A DNA stretch of 64,000 nucleotides from Staphylococcus sp. NAM3COL9 (GCF_001431205.1 NZ_LGPC01000010.1:28808-92807), one strand, 5' to 3'. Numbered from the stretch's first letter, positions 41,226 to 51,293 are shown. Notes: generated by a model from the sequence alone, not told the origin. Numbers and translations: made by a program.

Positions 41226-42359
41226 TTAAACACGTATCACAGGTGTGTTGAAGTCGGTAGCGGTTCTATTAGAAAGAAAATTATAAATCTGAGTAGCGTG
41301 TATTTCGTTCATAAAATAATGTGCGTTTTGTTTATTGACTTGTGTTATATAATTACGTTCTGGAAAAGTGTTTTTTAAATATTTTAAATACTGTTGTCCT
41401 TTTTGTGTCATGCCCAATACTCTAACGGCTTCAATTGTTGAAGGTTTATCTTGTTGTTTGAAATTCAGTAAAATGTTCATAAGTAAACGTTGGATATGCG
41501 TATATGTATAACGCTTCGTTTTAATTAATTTCATTAAATGTTCAAAAGAAGTAGCTTCATTGATTAAATGTATTAAACGGTGTTCTAAGCCTTCACTCAT
41601 TAAATGAATTTGTTCTAAAGTTTGCACATCTTGACTTAAAATTGCGTATTTTATATAAGTGAAGGTATCTTCAATTGAGACGTGAGGCGCTTCATAAAGT
41701 ACTTGAGCTGATTCAGGAACAACCTTTTTCCATTGTTCATCACCTGTTTGAATTGATTTACGAATCGAAGTACCGCTTGCAAAAGTAAAGTTTGAAATCA
41801 AATCATCATGATGAGCGCTTTGTTCTCGAGGTATCGTCCAGGGTTGGATGGTTGGTGCCCATTTTTGAATAGCACGCACATATGATATCCCCAAAGTGTT
41901 ATTAGGTGATGAAAGTAATGAATGATCAGAGATAAGCTCACTAATTATGCGTGGATAGCTTTTACCTTGTCTAGATTTCTCCGAAAATTGTGGGGAATCT
42001 TCTACTTTATTCATTTCTTGAGCAAGTGATAGAAATGAATTTATATCACCAGATTCACTTCCGAATGATAAATGATTAATATTTAAATAATCTGATACTT
42101 GAACTGCAGTTTCTGCAAAATATTGTCCTGCAGATATTGCAGAGTAGGCTGGTAATTCAATAACTAGGTCGACAGCGGTTAACGCCATTTGCGTTCGAGT
42201 AAATTTATTATAAATTGCTGGTTGGCCTCTCATTACAAAGTTTCCACTCATAATTGCGACAGAAACTTCAGCCTCAGTAATTGACTTTGATTTCTGGGCA
42301 TGGTATAAGTGACCATTGTGGAAAGGATTATATTCTGTGACTAGTGCAACGCTTTTCAT
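41226..42359 (-). CDS. tmcAL: tRNA(Met) cytidine acetate ligase
   Basis: YlbM family; in Bacillus it makes N4-acetylcytidine at the wobble base of elongator tRNA-Met from acetate and ATP (recalled). The N-terminal nucleotidyltransferase motif EYNPFHNGHLYH carries the HxGH histidines, and GNFVMRGQPA follows. ATG at 42359 gives 377 residues starting MKSVALVTEYNPF; an upstream TTG is a weaker choice. Divergent from ylbN. Confidence 0.93.
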   Translation of the reverse strand: MKSVALVTEYNPFHNGHLYHAQKSKSITEAEVSVAIMSGNFVMRGQPAIYNKFTRTQMALTAVDLVIELPAYSAISAGQYFAETAVQVSDYLNINHLSFGSESGDINSFLSLAQEMNKVEDSPQFSEKSRQGKSYPRIISELISDHSLLSSPNNTLGISYVRAIQKWAPTIQPWTIPREQSAHHDDLISNFTFASGTSIRKSIQTGDEQWKKVVPESAQVLYEAPHVSIEDTFTYIKYAILSQDVQTLEQIHLMSEGLEHRLIHLINEATSFEHLMKLIKTKRYTYTHIQRLLMNILLNFKQQDKPSTIEAVRVLGMTQKGQQYLKYLKNTFPERNYITQVNKQNAHYFMNEIHATQIYNFLSNRTATDFNTPVIRV

Positions 42360-42485
42360 TTGCAATTCTTCCTTTCAGAATTCATTATATATATTGTAAC
42401 AGATGTAAATGTGTTAAGAAAAAATCTTGACAACTTATGTCTATAAAGTTAAAATAAATTTTGTGCTTGTTAGAGGTGAAGCCCT

Positions 42486-43031
42486 ATGAAATGGTCAATA
42501 ACACAATTAAGAAAATTCCAAGATAAACCATTTGAATTTCATCAAACGGTTAATTTTGATCATTTAGTAAAATCATTAGATTTAATAGATCTATCTGATA
42601 TTGATGTTGAAGGTGAATTAACCGTCAGATCAAACGAAGTCATTGCAGATATGCATATAACTGGAACGTATACGATGCCATGTGCACGTACATTAGTTCC
42701 TGTAGAAACTCCTATAGATATTAAATCTCAAGAGATTTTTGATTTAGAAGGATATGATGAGTATAGTAATGGCGAAGATAAAGATGAACATTACCATGAT
42801 GCAACAAACGGTATGATAAATCTAAAAGATATTACTGAAGAATTAGTTATCATTGGAAAGCCAATGCGTGTTTTTTCAAGCGAAAGCGATCAGATGTTAA
42901 GTGAAGGCAATGGTTGGGAAGTTATTGACGAAGAAGAAGCGGTTGAGCTTGCGAAAGATAAGGAAGAATCTGAATCTAAGCAAATTGATCCTAGGCTTCA
43001 AAAACTACAACAATTATATGACGAAGAGTAA
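42486..43031 (+). CDS. ylbN: DUF177 family protein YlbN
   Basis: 181-residue protein of the YceD/DUF177 family, which lies beside rpmF in most bacteria and is linked to 23S rRNA or L32 accumulation (recalled). Family core is seen in the middle block GTYTMPCARTLVPVETPI; the C-terminus is acidic. A ribosome site GAGGTGAAG precedes the ATG. It probably shares a transcript with rpmF 84 bases later. Confidence 0.92.
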   Translation: MKWSITQLRKFQDKPFEFHQTVNFDHLVKSLDLIDLSDIDVEGELTVRSNEVIADMHITGTYTMPCARTLVPVETPIDIKSQEIFDLEGYDEYSNGEDKDEHYHDATNGMINLKDITEELVIIGKPMRVFSSESDQMLSEGNGWEVIDEEEAVELAKDKEESESKQIDPRLQKLQQLYDEE

Positions 43032-43115
43032 TAGCGGATTTTAATAATCTATAGTATAATGGATTATTGAATCTGAAAATTTCTATTTAGTGTTTGAATA
43101 TAAGGAGGATATATC

Positions 43116-43289
43116 ATGGCAGTACCAAAAAGAAGAACGTCAAAAACAAGAAAAAATAAACGTCGTACGCATTTCAAAATTTCAGTACCTGGTATGACAG
43201 AGTGCCCAAGTTGTGGAGAATATAAATTATCTCACCGCGTGTGTAAGGACTGTGGTTCATACAATGGCGAAGACGTTGTATCAAAATAA
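43116..43289 (+). CDS. rpmF: Ribosomal protein L32 (zinc form)
   Basis: 57 residues, found by direct translation. It starts [19 protein letters not shown], the L32 signature, and has two CxxC pairs (CPSCG and CKDCG) for one zinc, so it is the C+ form. Strong ribosome site AAGGAGG. Follows ylbN as in nearly all Firmicutes. Confidence 0.98.
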   Translation: MAVPKRRTSKTRKNKRRTHFKISVPGMTECPSCGEYKLSHRVCKDCGSYNGEDVVSK

Positions 43290-43422
43290 TTTCATTTAAT
43301 TAAATGGCTTAATAATAGCCTATTCTAATCGTTCACTAATTATTCACTTGATAATTTTTGAGCGATTTTTTATGTTAGTGATAGGTAATTATTTATATTC
43401 AACTGATAGGTTGTGTAAAATT

Positions 43423-44364
43423 ATGGAAACAATGAATGCACAAATAATTATAAATAAAATAGAAAATAGAGATGCCATTTGGCTCTATGAGCATTTTAGT
43501 GATTATTTTCAAGAAATTTCTTCTTATAAAGAATTTAAAAAGTTGTTAAGTGCGTATAACGGTATTAGGGGAACGAACAGATTGTATAAGCATTTACGTA
43601 TAAATCGCCAAGATGAGTATATTTGGTTTGATACTAACATGGAATCAGGTGCAAGTGTTATTTTAAATAAATATCAAGAAATTATTGGAATAGCGCTAAT
43701 ACCGATTAAGCAATCACATTCGATTAATTTTTCGAAATGTAGTTATACAATCCCATTACAAGAAGATTGGCTTGTTCATACAGGTGGTGCAAATGAGTTA
43801 TTAAATCATCACTATAGATATAAAAATCAACGCAATGCTTTTGATTTTGTAAAAGTAATAGAAGGTTTTACATATAATGGCGATACCACACAGTGTGAGA
43901 ATTATTTTAGTTATAATGCGCCTGTTTTAGCTCCAGCCAACGGAGTAGTAGAAGAAATTGTAGATGGGATTCCTGATTGCACACCTGGAGAATATAATAC
44001 AATTCATCCTGAAGGTAATTATATAATTATTAAGCACGGTCGCAATGAATATAGTATGATAGCACATATTAAACCCTATTCGTTCAAAGTTGAGAAAGGT
44101 GATACATTATTGCGTGGACAACATATCGCAAATGTAGGTAATTCAGGAAATGCATCTGAACCACATGTACACTTTCAAGTAATGAATCATAAAGACATAC
44201 AAACTACCCAGACATTGAAAATTAAATTTCTCAATAACGCTTCACCAGTCAAAGGTGATATAGTAACATATACAGGAGATAATATTTTAGTGGAAAGTGA
44301 AAATAAGTTTTCTACATTTTTTAAAAATATTAGTACAAATATTAAACATAAATTTAAAAGTTAA
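43423..44364 (+). CDS. M23 (LytM-like) peptidase-domain protein
   Basis: About 313 residues, no clear signal peptide from this start. The C-terminal M23/lysostaphin-like fold (about 160-285) has the AHI histidine and the HxH motif in PHVHFQV. The first zinc motif, usually HxxxD, reads RNAFD, so one ligand is replaced or supplied by a nearby histidine (LLNHHYRY). The N-terminal half is unknown. Start uncertain: METMNAQ is chosen, but ATGs 17 and 25 codons earlier are open; none has a strong ribosome site. It sits where S. aureus carries the isd genes. Confidence 0.75.
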   Translation: METMNAQIIINKIENRDAIWLYEHFSDYFQEISSYKEFKKLLSAYNGIRGTNRLYKHLRINRQDEYIWFDTNMESGASVILNKYQEIIGIALIPIKQSHSINFSKCSYTIPLQEDWLVHTGGANELLNHHYRYKNQRNAFDFVKVIEGFTYNGDTTQCENYFSYNAPVLAPANGVVEEIVDGIPDCTPGEYNTIHPEGNYIIIKHGRNEYSMIAHIKPYSFKVEKGDTLLRGQHIANVGNSGNASEPHVHFQVMNHKDIQTTQTLKIKFLNNASPVKGDIVTYTGDNILVESENKFSTFFKNISTNIKHKFKS

Positions 44365-44390
44365 AAATACTAAAATAAAGAGGCTATGCT

Positions 44391-45131
44391 ATGGAAATGA
44401 TTACTTCGGCTCAAAATAGTAAAGTTAAAAATGCAATTAAATTAAAAAAGAAACGTGAAAGAGATAAGACAGGACGTGCGCTTATCGAAGGCTACCATTT
44501 AATTGAAGAGGCTTATAAAAGTAATTTAAAAATCGAACAATTGTATGTCGTTGATATTGAAAGACTTGATGATGGAATGATTAATTATGCTGAAGAAGTA
44601 TTTGAAATCAATTTAAAAGTTGCTGAAGCATTATCAGGTACAGTTACACCACAAGGCTTCTTTGCGGTGATTGAAAAACCTGTTCATGAAACAGCGAAAG
44701 CGCAACAAGTGCTACTAATAGACTGTATTCAAGATCCAGGTAATTTAGGAACATTAATCCGTACCGCAGATGCTGCAGGGTTGGATTTAATTGTTCTTGA
44801 AAAAGGTACCGCAGATCCTTATCAAGATAAAGTTATGCGCGCGAGTCAAGGCAGCGTCTTTCATATTCCAATTGTCTCACAAGATTTAAGTGAATTTATT
44901 GGTGAATTTGAAGGCGAAGTGTATGGTACTGCATTGGACAATGCAGTAGCTTATAACCAAATACAAAGTCAAGAAAAATTTGCGTTACTTCTAGGTAATG
45001 AAGGTGAAGGCGTAAATCCTGAATTATTGAGTAAAACGTCTAAAAATTTAACAATACCTATCTATGGCAAGGCAGAAAGTTTAAATGTAGCAATAGCTGG
45101 TAGTATTGTGATGTATCACTTGAAAGGTTGA
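44391..45131 (+). CDS. TrmH/SpoU-family rRNA 2'-O-methyltransferase
   Basis: SPOUT methyltransferase; an N-terminal substrate-binding domain (about 1-95) and C-terminal knot domain with the three motifs seen as QDPGNLGTLIRTADAAG (about 110-126), LLGNEGEGV (about 200-208) and IPIYGKAESLNVAIAGSI (about 222-239). 246 residues. A gene of this kind stands before pheS in Firmicutes. Exact rRNA target is not known. The pheS T-box promoter overlaps its last codons. Confidence 0.92.
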   Translation: MEMITSAQNSKVKNAIKLKKKRERDKTGRALIEGYHLIEEAYKSNLKIEQLYVVDIERLDDGMINYAEEVFEINLKVAEALSGTVTPQGFFAVIEKPVHETAKAQQVLLIDCIQDPGNLGTLIRTADAAGLDLIVLEKGTADPYQDKVMRASQGSVFHIPIVSQDLSEFIGEFEGEVYGTALDNAVAYNQIQSQEKFALLLGNEGEGVNPELLSKTSKNLTIPIYGKAESLNVAIAGSIVMYHLKG

Positions 45132-45157
45132 CCCTTTAATCAATTATCGTATATAAT
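45128..45157 (+). promoter_or_regulatory. Promoter of the pheST T-box transcript
   Basis: TTGACC (45128-45133), 18-base spacer, TATAAT (45152-45157). The -35 overlaps the stop codon of the upstream methylase. It gives a T-box leader of about 310 bases. Confidence 0.8.
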
Positions 45158-45190
45158 ATAGTTAATGATATTTCAAAATAAATAAATATT

Positions 45191-45420
45191 AACCTTTAAA
45201 AAGACGTAGACTATTTTCATACAGTTGTTTAAGGGAGATTATCCGAAGACTGAAAGATAATCCACTGTATCTAGTTTTTTTCACCTTTTTGGTTACTTAA
45301 AGAAATTTAAGTCGGACTTCATTTCCGTTATCAATGACAACAAGTGTATGCTTAGGCATAAATTTGGGTGGTACCACGGAAGGCTTTCGTCCCAGTTTCA
45401 AGGGATGAAAGTCTTTTTTG
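45191..45420 (+). promoter_or_regulatory. Phe T-box riboswitch of pheST
   Basis: A tRNA-sensing leader. Stem I base is AACC (45191-45194)/GGTT (45291-45294) with AAAAAG/CTTTTT next to it. The specifier is read as TTC (45280-45282), the Phe codon. The T-box GGGTGGTACCACGG (45366-45379) can pair with the uncharged tRNA end. The terminator is GGCTTTCGTCCC (45382-45393)/GGGATGAAAGTC (45402-45413) then TTTTTT. Uncharged tRNA-Phe should prevent termination and raise pheST expression. Confidence 0.93.
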
Positions 45421-45473
45421 CGTTTTTACTAACAATCATTACACATTTAGATTTTAATATAGGAGGACTATGT

Positions 45474-46532
45474 ATGGCACAAACAGAAGAGATGACTGAG
45501 ATTAAGCAGCAAGCATTAGTTGATATTAACGAAGCTCAAAATGAAAAAGAATTACAAGACGTAAAAGTTAAATATTTAGGTAAAAAAGGCGCTGTTACTG
45601 GTTTAATGAAACATATGAAAGATTTATCGAATGAGGAAAAACCAGCCTATGGTCAACAAGTGAATGAAGTGAGACAAGCCATTGAAAGTGAAATTGAATC
45701 ACGTCATGAACTTTTAGCGCATGAACAATTAGAACAGCAATTAAAAGATGAACAAATTGATGTTACATTACCTGGCCGTAAAATTTCAATAGGCTCTAAA
45801 CATCCTTTAACAAGAACGATTGAAGAGATTGAAGATTTATTTTTAGGATTAGGTTACGAAATTGTTGATGGTTTTGAAGTAGAAAAAGATTACTATAACT
45901 TCGAAGCGCTGAACTTACCTAAATCACATCCTGCAAGAGATATGCAAGATAGCTTTTATATTACAGATGAAATATTAATGCGTACACACACTTCCCCTGT
46001 TCAAGCAAGAACGATGGAAGAACGCAATGGCCAAGGCCCTGTGAAAATCTTATGTCCCGGAAAAGTTTATCGACGCGATTCTGATGATGCAACGCATAGT
46101 CATCAATTTACTCAAATTGAAGGTTTAGTTGTAGATGAAAATATTAAAATGAGCGATTTAAAAGGTACGTTAGAATTATTAGCTAAACAATTATTTGGTG
46201 AAGAGAGAGAAATCCGACTACGTCCAAGTTACTTCCCGTTCACTGAACCTTCAGTAGAAGTAGACGTGTCATGTTTCAAATGTAAAGGCAAAGGTTGTAA
46301 TGTTTGTAAGCAAACAGGATGGATAGAAATTCTAGGAGCTGGTATGGTGCATCCTAATGTATTAGAGATGGCAGGTTTCGATTCAAATAAATATACTGGC
46401 TTTGCATTTGGTATGGGTCCTGATCGAATTGCAATGTTGAAATATAATATTGAGGATATACGTCATTTCTATACAAATGATGTACGTTTCTTAGATCAAT
46501 TTAAAGCTGTAGAAGATAGAGGTGAAAAGTAA
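45474..46532 (+). CDS. pheS: Phenylalanine-tRNA ligase alpha subunit
   Basis: Catalytic subunit of the (alpha-beta)2 class II synthetase. The ATG at 45474 ([13 protein letters not shown]) has AGGAGG 7 bases upstream and gives 352 residues, as in S. aureus; the open frame upstream runs through the T-box and is not coding. Visible are the N-terminal coiled-coil (about 1-85), motif 2 region with [13 protein letters not shown], and motif 3 [14 protein letters not shown]. Overlaps pheT by one base (TAATG). Confidence 0.97.
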   Translation: MAQTEEMTEIKQQALVDINEAQNEKELQDVKVKYLGKKGAVTGLMKHMKDLSNEEKPAYGQQVNEVRQAIESEIESRHELLAHEQLEQQLKDEQIDVTLPGRKISIGSKHPLTRTIEEIEDLFLGLGYEIVDGFEVEKDYYNFEALNLPKSHPARDMQDSFYITDEILMRTHTSPVQARTMEERNGQGPVKILCPGKVYRRDSDDATHSHQFTQIEGLVVDENIKMSDLKGTLELLAKQLFGEEREIRLRPSYFPFTEPSVEVDVSCFKCKGKGCNVCKQTGWIEILGAGMVHPNVLEMAGFDSNKYTGFAFGMGPDRIAMLKYNIEDIRHFYTNDVRFLDQFKAVEDRGEK

Positions 46533-48934
46533 TGTTTATTTCAAAAGAATGGTTAGAAAGTTATGTAGATATTAATGAACCAGTTAATGCACTTGCAGAA
46601 AGAATTACACGTACTGGGATTGAAGTAGATGATATTGTAGATTATACAAAAGAAATTAAAAATTTAGTTGTCGGTTACGTACAATCTAAAGCACCTCATC
46701 CAGATGCTGACAAATTAAATATATGTTTAGTAGACATTGGTGAAGCAGAACCAGTTCAAATCGTGTGTGGTGCTCCTAATGTTGATGCTGGTCAGACAGT
46801 CATTGTTGCAACAGTAGGTGGCAGATTACCTGGTGGCATAAAAATTAAACGTGCTAAATTACGTGGAGAACGTTCAGAAGGTATGATTTGTTCGCTTCAA
46901 GAAATTGGTGTGCCAAGCAATCTTGTTCCTAAAAAATTTGAAGATGGTATTTATGTCTTTTCATCTGAAGTGACTCCAGGTGCGGATGCCATGACTGCGT
47001 TATATTTAAATGACCAAGTGATGGAATTTGATTTAACACCAAACAGAGCTGACGCATTAAGTATGATTGGTGCAGCTTATGAAACAGCAGCGTTATACAA
47101 TGTGTCGATGATGAAACCAGAAACAAACAGTAAAGCGGTCTCTGAACAAGCGTCAGACGAAATCAGTGTGAATATTCAAAACAAAGATAAAGTGGCATAT
47201 TATAGTGCAAGAGTAGTGAATGGTCTAACAATCGCGCAATCTCCAGAGTGGATGCAAATGCGTTTAATCAAAGCAGGCATTCGTCCAATCAATAACGTCG
47301 TAGATATATCAAACTATGTACTTTTAGAATACGGACAACCACTACACATATTTGATAAAGATCAAATAGGTTCAAGTCAAATAGAAGTACGTCAAGCTCA
47401 TGTTGATGAAAAAATGACTACTTTAGATGATAAAGAAAGAACATTGAAAGACAGTGATATCATTATTACAAACGGCACAAATCCAATAGCAATAGCTGGT
47501 GTAATGGGTGGGGATTTCTCAGAAGTGACTGAATCAACAACGAATGTTGTAATTGAAGGCGCAATTTTTGATCCTGTTTCTATTAGACATACTTCAAGAA
47601 GGTTAAACTTAAGAAGTGAAGCTTCTAGTCGTTTTGAAAAAGGAATTGCTACAGAATTTGTAGATGAAGCGGTAGATAGAGCGTGTTATTTACTTCAAAC
47701 TTATGCGGGCGGTTCAGTAACTCAAGGCCGTGTAGCAGAAGGCGATTTAGGTCAATTTGTTACCCCAATTGAAATTTCTATTGATAAAGTAAATACAACA
47801 GTAGGTTTTGAACTATCAGCAGCAGAAATTGAAGCGATTTTTTTACAATTAGGCTTTGAAACAACTAGAAATAAAGATATCTTAACTGTTATGGTACCTT
47901 CTCGTCGTAAAGATATTACGATAAAAGAAGACTTAATTGAAGAAATTGCACGTATTTACGGTTACGACGAAATCCCATCAACATTACCTGTGTTCGAGGA
48001 TGTCACACACGGTGCTTTAACTGATAGACAAAGTAAGTCTCGTGTCGTGAAAGCAACATTAGAAGGCGCTGGTTTAAGTCAAGCAATTAACTATTCATTG
48101 GTAGACAAGCAAAGAGCACAAGATTTCGCACTACAAGAACGCTCTACAATTGATTTATTAATGCCGATGAGTGAGGCGCATGCTACTTTACGACAAAGTT
48201 TGATACCTCATTTAGTCGATGCAGTTTCTTATAACGTCGCACGTAAAAATAATAATGTGCGCTTATATGAACTAGGGCGTGTATTCTTTGGTAATGGTGA
48301 AGGTGAATTACCAGATGAAGTTGAATATTTAAGTGGTATCTTAACAGGTGATTACACAGTTAATGCTTGGCAAGGGAAGAAAGAAGAAATTGATTTCTTT
48401 GTTGTCAAAGGTATTGTAGATCGCATTGCCGAAAAACTAGATATACAATTTGACTATGAATCAGGAGAAATTGATGGCTTACATCCTGGTAGAACAGCTA
48501 TGGTTAAGTTAAACGAGGAAATCATTGGTTTTGTGGGTGAATTGCATCCTCAAATTGAAAAAGAGAATGACTTAAAACGCACATACGTTTTTGAATTAAA
48601 TTATGAGAAATTGATGGCTGTCACAGTTGGATATATTAATTATCAACCAATTCCTAGATTCCCAGGTGTATCAAGAGATATTGCTTTAGTTATCAACCGT
48701 ACAATACCATCAGCAAATTTAGTGAAAGTCATTGAAAATCATGGTGGAGATATTTTACAAAATGCCGAAGTATTTGATGTTTATGAAGGTGAACATATTG
48801 CTGAAGATGAGAAATCAATTGCAATTCGTTTAGCTTATTTAGATACAGAACAAACACTTACAGATGACAAAGTAAATGCAGTACATGAAGACATCTTAGC
48901 TGCTTTACAAGCACAAGGTGCAACAATTAGATAA
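46532..48934 (+). CDS. pheT: Phenylalanine-tRNA ligase beta subunit
   Basis: 800-residue structural and editing subunit. Domains in order: N-terminal, EMAP/tRNA-binding domain (about 40-150; VCGAPNVDAGQ), B3/B4 editing domain (about 210-385), B5 (about 400-475), a catalytic-like core, and the C-terminal anticodon-binding FDX-ACB domain (about 705-800; PIPRFPGVSRDIALVI). The ATG shares its A with the pheS stop. Two terminator hairpins follow. Confidence 0.97.
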   Translation: MFISKEWLESYVDINEPVNALAERITRTGIEVDDIVDYTKEIKNLVVGYVQSKAPHPDADKLNICLVDIGEAEPVQIVCGAPNVDAGQTVIVATVGGRLPGGIKIKRAKLRGERSEGMICSLQEIGVPSNLVPKKFEDGIYVFSSEVTPGADAMTALYLNDQVMEFDLTPNRADALSMIGAAYETAALYNVSMMKPETNSKAVSEQASDEISVNIQNKDKVAYYSARVVNGLTIAQSPEWMQMRLIKAGIRPINNVVDISNYVLLEYGQPLHIFDKDQIGSSQIEVRQAHVDEKMTTLDDKERTLKDSDIIITNGTNPIAIAGVMGGDFSEVTESTTNVVIEGAIFDPVSIRHTSRRLNLRSEASSRFEKGIATEFVDEAVDRACYLLQTYAGGSVTQGRVAEGDLGQFVTPIEISIDKVNTTVGFELSAAEIEAIFLQLGFETTRNKDILTVMVPSRRKDITIKEDLIEEIARIYGYDEIPSTLPVFEDVTHGALTDRQSKSRVVKATLEGAGLSQAINYSLVDKQRAQDFALQERSTIDLLMPMSEAHATLRQSLIPHLVDAVSYNVARKNNNVRLYELGRVFFGNGEGELPDEVEYLSGILTGDYTVNAWQGKKEEIDFFVVKGIVDRIAEKLDIQFDYESGEIDGLHPGRTAMVKLNEEIIGFVGELHPQIEKENDLKRTYVFELNYEKLMAVTVGYINYQPIPRFPGVSRDIALVINRTIPSANLVKVIENHGGDILQNAEVFDVYEGEHIAEDEKSIAIRLAYLDTEQTLTDDKVNAVHEDILAALQAQGATIR

Positions 48935-48947
48935 AATAGTGTGATTA

Positions 48948-48991
48948 AAAAACCTTGGCAGACCATTATTATGGACTGCCAAGGTTTTTAG
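48948..48991. terminator. pheST terminator (first)
   Basis: Perfect 13-bp arms 48948-48960 and 48977-48989 (AAAAACCTTGGCA), inner CCAT/ATGG, T run at the end. Confidence 0.9.
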
Positions 48992-48993
48992 AG

Positions 48994-49028
48994 TGTCGAC
49001 AAAGTCTCCAACTTTGTTGGCATTTTTT
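48994..49028 (+). terminator. Second tandem terminator after pheT
   Basis: TGTCGACAAAGT (48994-49005) pairs with ACTTTGTTGGCA (49011-49022), including two G-U pairs, loop CTCCA, and TTTTTT follows. TTGGCA at 49017 could instead pair with TGCCAA near 49066, which is also followed by TTTTTT. Confidence 0.75.
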
Positions 49029-49206
49029 GTGCATGCTTTTCCTGCAGGAGTCTGTCCAAATTACTGCCAATTTTTTAAAAATATAATACATCATGCATTG
49101 ATTGAACTTATATAAAGTTCAATGTTTATAAAAGTGAATGTATAACTACATTAACGAAAAAAGTTCCCTTCGTTTTTAATAAGTAAAAATGAATAATATT
49201 TATTTG

Positions 49207-50148
49207 CTAATAATTTTTCTTTTGTACTAATTTTTCTGCTTTTGCACGGTTAGCAAAATGCTTTTTAGTTATAGCGTCTAGGTAAGCAATGCCTTTACGT
49301 TCAATAATTTTAGCTGCTGCAAGGTCAACTTTATTACTAGCACCTTTAGGTATCTCTGTTTTAGCAGAGCGGGAGAGGTTATCCATATTTTTAACAAAGG
49401 CATAACGTGAGATAATGCTTGCTGCCGCAATTGCTATAGATTTAGATTCACCTTTTGTTTCGAATTTTGTTTTAGTGCTGAAAGGTAAATCGGTGAGAGC
49501 ATAGCGTTTATATACACCAGCTTCAGCAAATTGATCAATGACAATATAGTCTAATTCATCAGTATCTATCTTTTGGGTTACATTTTTGATTGCTTCGTTA
49601 TGTAATACTGCCTTCATTTTAACTTGTGACCAGCCAGATTTTTGTTTTTCGTTATATTTTTCATTGTGCATAGTTAACAGAGAATGAGGAATAAAAGTCA
49701 CAAGTTGTTCAGCCAACTCAACGATTTTTGCATCGGTCAATTTTTTAGAATCGTCGACGCCAAGGGTTTTTAATATTTGCACATTCTTTTTGGAAACATA
49801 GGAAGCACATACAGTAAGTGGTCCGAAATAGTCACCACTGCCTGCTTCATCACTACCGATACATTGATAATTGTTATATCGAATAGTCTGTTTAGTGCTA
49901 GAAGTTTTTTTAACTGAATTCGTTAGAGATTTTACAGGTTTAGCTATATTAGGTAAAAGTTGAGATGCTATATTATCTGCATCTTTACCTTGAAACATGA
50001 CTTTATTTGAATTATAAATTGAAATTGAGGTGTTTTTATATTTAGTTTTGCCTTTCATTCCTTGAGAAACATTCGATGTATCAAATTGAATTTTAGACAT
50101 TAATTGCTGAATTTCTTGATTTGTTAATTTAAGTACAATATTTGTCAT
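49207..50148 (-). CDS. rnhC: Ribonuclease HIII
   Basis: Cleaves RNA in RNA-DNA hybrids. An N-terminal TBP-like substrate-binding domain (about 1-80) precedes the RNase H fold; [14 protein letters not shown] carries the first acidic residues (D and E), and [11 protein letters not shown] another aspartate. 313 residues. It lacks a strong ribosome site (GCGAGG). Divergent from zapA, as in other staphylococci. Confidence 0.94.
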   Translation of the reverse strand: MTNIVLKLTNQEIQQLMSKIQFDTSNVSQGMKGKTKYKNTSISIYNSNKVMFQGKDADNIASQLLPNIAKPVKSLTNSVKKTSSTKQTIRYNNYQCIGSDEAGSGDYFGPLTVCASYVSKKNVQILKTLGVDDSKKLTDAKIVELAEQLVTFIPHSLLTMHNEKYNEKQKSGWSQVKMKAVLHNEAIKNVTQKIDTDELDYIVIDQFAEAGVYKRYALTDLPFSTKTKFETKGESKSIAIAAASIISRYAFVKNMDNLSRSAKTEIPKGASNKVDLAAAKIIERKGIAYLDAITKKHFANRAKAEKLVQKKNY

Positions 50149-50461
50149 TTTTTTGCCTCGCTTTATATGGATTGCTAATATTTATATTTCGACACTGAAT
50201 ATCATATCACAAGTATAAATAACCGAGCTACTTGTGAAAGTACCATCTTTTAAAAGTTTATATAGAGGTGTTTTCATTTACGTTGTCAAAAATATGATAA
50301 ATAACAAAAAATTCAAATATTACAAATCACACCTCTTACAAAATAATATTTTGTCGTGTATAATGGTTCGTAATAAATAGTATAAATTACTAAATTAAAC
50401 ACTTAAAAGCATCAATTAGAGAATAAATTCGGAAATATAAACAAAAGTCAGGAGTTATTAT
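50149..50461. other. Divergent region between rnhC and zapA
   Basis: 313 AT-rich bases, no gene. A likely zapA promoter is TTACAA (50336-50341), 17-base spacer, TATAAT (50359-50364). GAGGTGT near 50268 and ACACCTC near 50330 are inverted copies about 55 bases apart, of unknown meaning. The ribosome site CAGGAG lies before zapA. Confidence 0.45.
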
Positions 50462-50728
50462 ATGGGAGAGTTTAAAAATCGGATTAATGTCACTATAAAT
50501 GATCAGCGTTATACAATTGTAGGAGAGGATAATCCTGAGCATATCCGTTATGTAGCTCATTTGGTCGATGAAAGGATTAAAGAACTGGGCAGTAAGAGCG
50601 CAGGCCTTGACACGACAAGAAAAGCAATATTAACAGCAGTAAATATTATGCATGAAAAAGTACAATTAGAAGAGGAAAATTATCATCTGCAACAAGAAAT
50701 AAAACAACTGAAAAACAGTGATGAATAA
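50462..50728 (+). CDS. zapA: Cell division protein ZapA
   Basis: 88-residue FtsZ-bundling protein that supports Z-ring assembly. The N-terminal domain (about 1-50; NRINVTINDQRYTIVGEDNPEHIRYVA) and the C-terminal coiled coil (about 60-88) are clear. It shares a base with the cvpA start (TAATG), showing translational coupling. Confidence 0.94.
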   Translation: MGEFKNRINVTINDQRYTIVGEDNPEHIRYVAHLVDERIKELGSKSAGLDTTRKAILTAVNIMHEKVQLEEENYHLQQEIKQLKNSDE

Positions 50729-51249
50729 TGATTTTTGATATAGTAGTAGTAATTGTTTTTATTTACATAGGAATGATTGGATTTAGAAGAGGCGTATGGT
50801 TAAGTGCATTACATCTAAGTGCTACGCTGTTTTCATTATGGGTAGCGGAACGATTTTATTTGCAAATATCTCACCGATTGGAATTGTTTATACCTTTTCC
50901 TAAAACACAGGCTTATGATTTGAATTATGCTTTTCATTTTGATAATCTACAGCAGCGATTCGACCATATTATTGCATTCTTAATCGTAGCGACAATTACC
51001 AAAATGATTTGTTATGGGGTTGTTGTAGTCTTTGATAAGGTGATTCAACACCAAGGACCCAATTTAATAAGTCGATTTATTGGTATGTTAATGGGGATAA
51101 TATCTTCAATTATTATCTGCACCACATTATTGTATGGTGCAGCACTTTATCCATTAGAATTTATCCAACAGCAACTCTCAAGCGCTATTATTGCAGAATA
51201 TATGTTATTACATACTCCTTATATATCGACGTTCGTATTAAACATATAG
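50728..51249 (+). CDS. CvpA family membrane protein
   Basis: 173 residues with four membrane helices (about 1-20, 25-45, 85-105, 120-145), CvpA (colicin V production) family. The first helix with GMIGFRRGVW is typical. Function in Firmicutes unknown, despite the name. Coupled to zapA. A terminator-like hairpin separates it from polX. Confidence 0.88.
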   Translation: MIFDIVVVIVFIYIGMIGFRRGVWLSALHLSATLFSLWVAERFYLQISHRLELFIPFPKTQAYDLNYAFHFDNLQQRFDHIIAFLIVATITKMICYGVVVVFDKVIQHQGPNLISRFIGMLMGIISSIIICTTLLYGAALYPLEFIQQQLSSAIIAEYMLLHTPYISTFVLNI

Positions 51250-51293
51250 TTAGCATAATTTTCGTGAAATATATAGTGATTTTAAAATACAGG

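Noticed and set aside
43068..43082. Half of a CodY-like box (CTGAAAATT) before rpmF
   Set aside because: Only about 10 of 15 positions match, which is expected by chance here.
45348..45473. N-terminal extension of pheS through the leader
   Set aside because: This stretch is the T-box antiterminator/terminator; the family start is at 45474.
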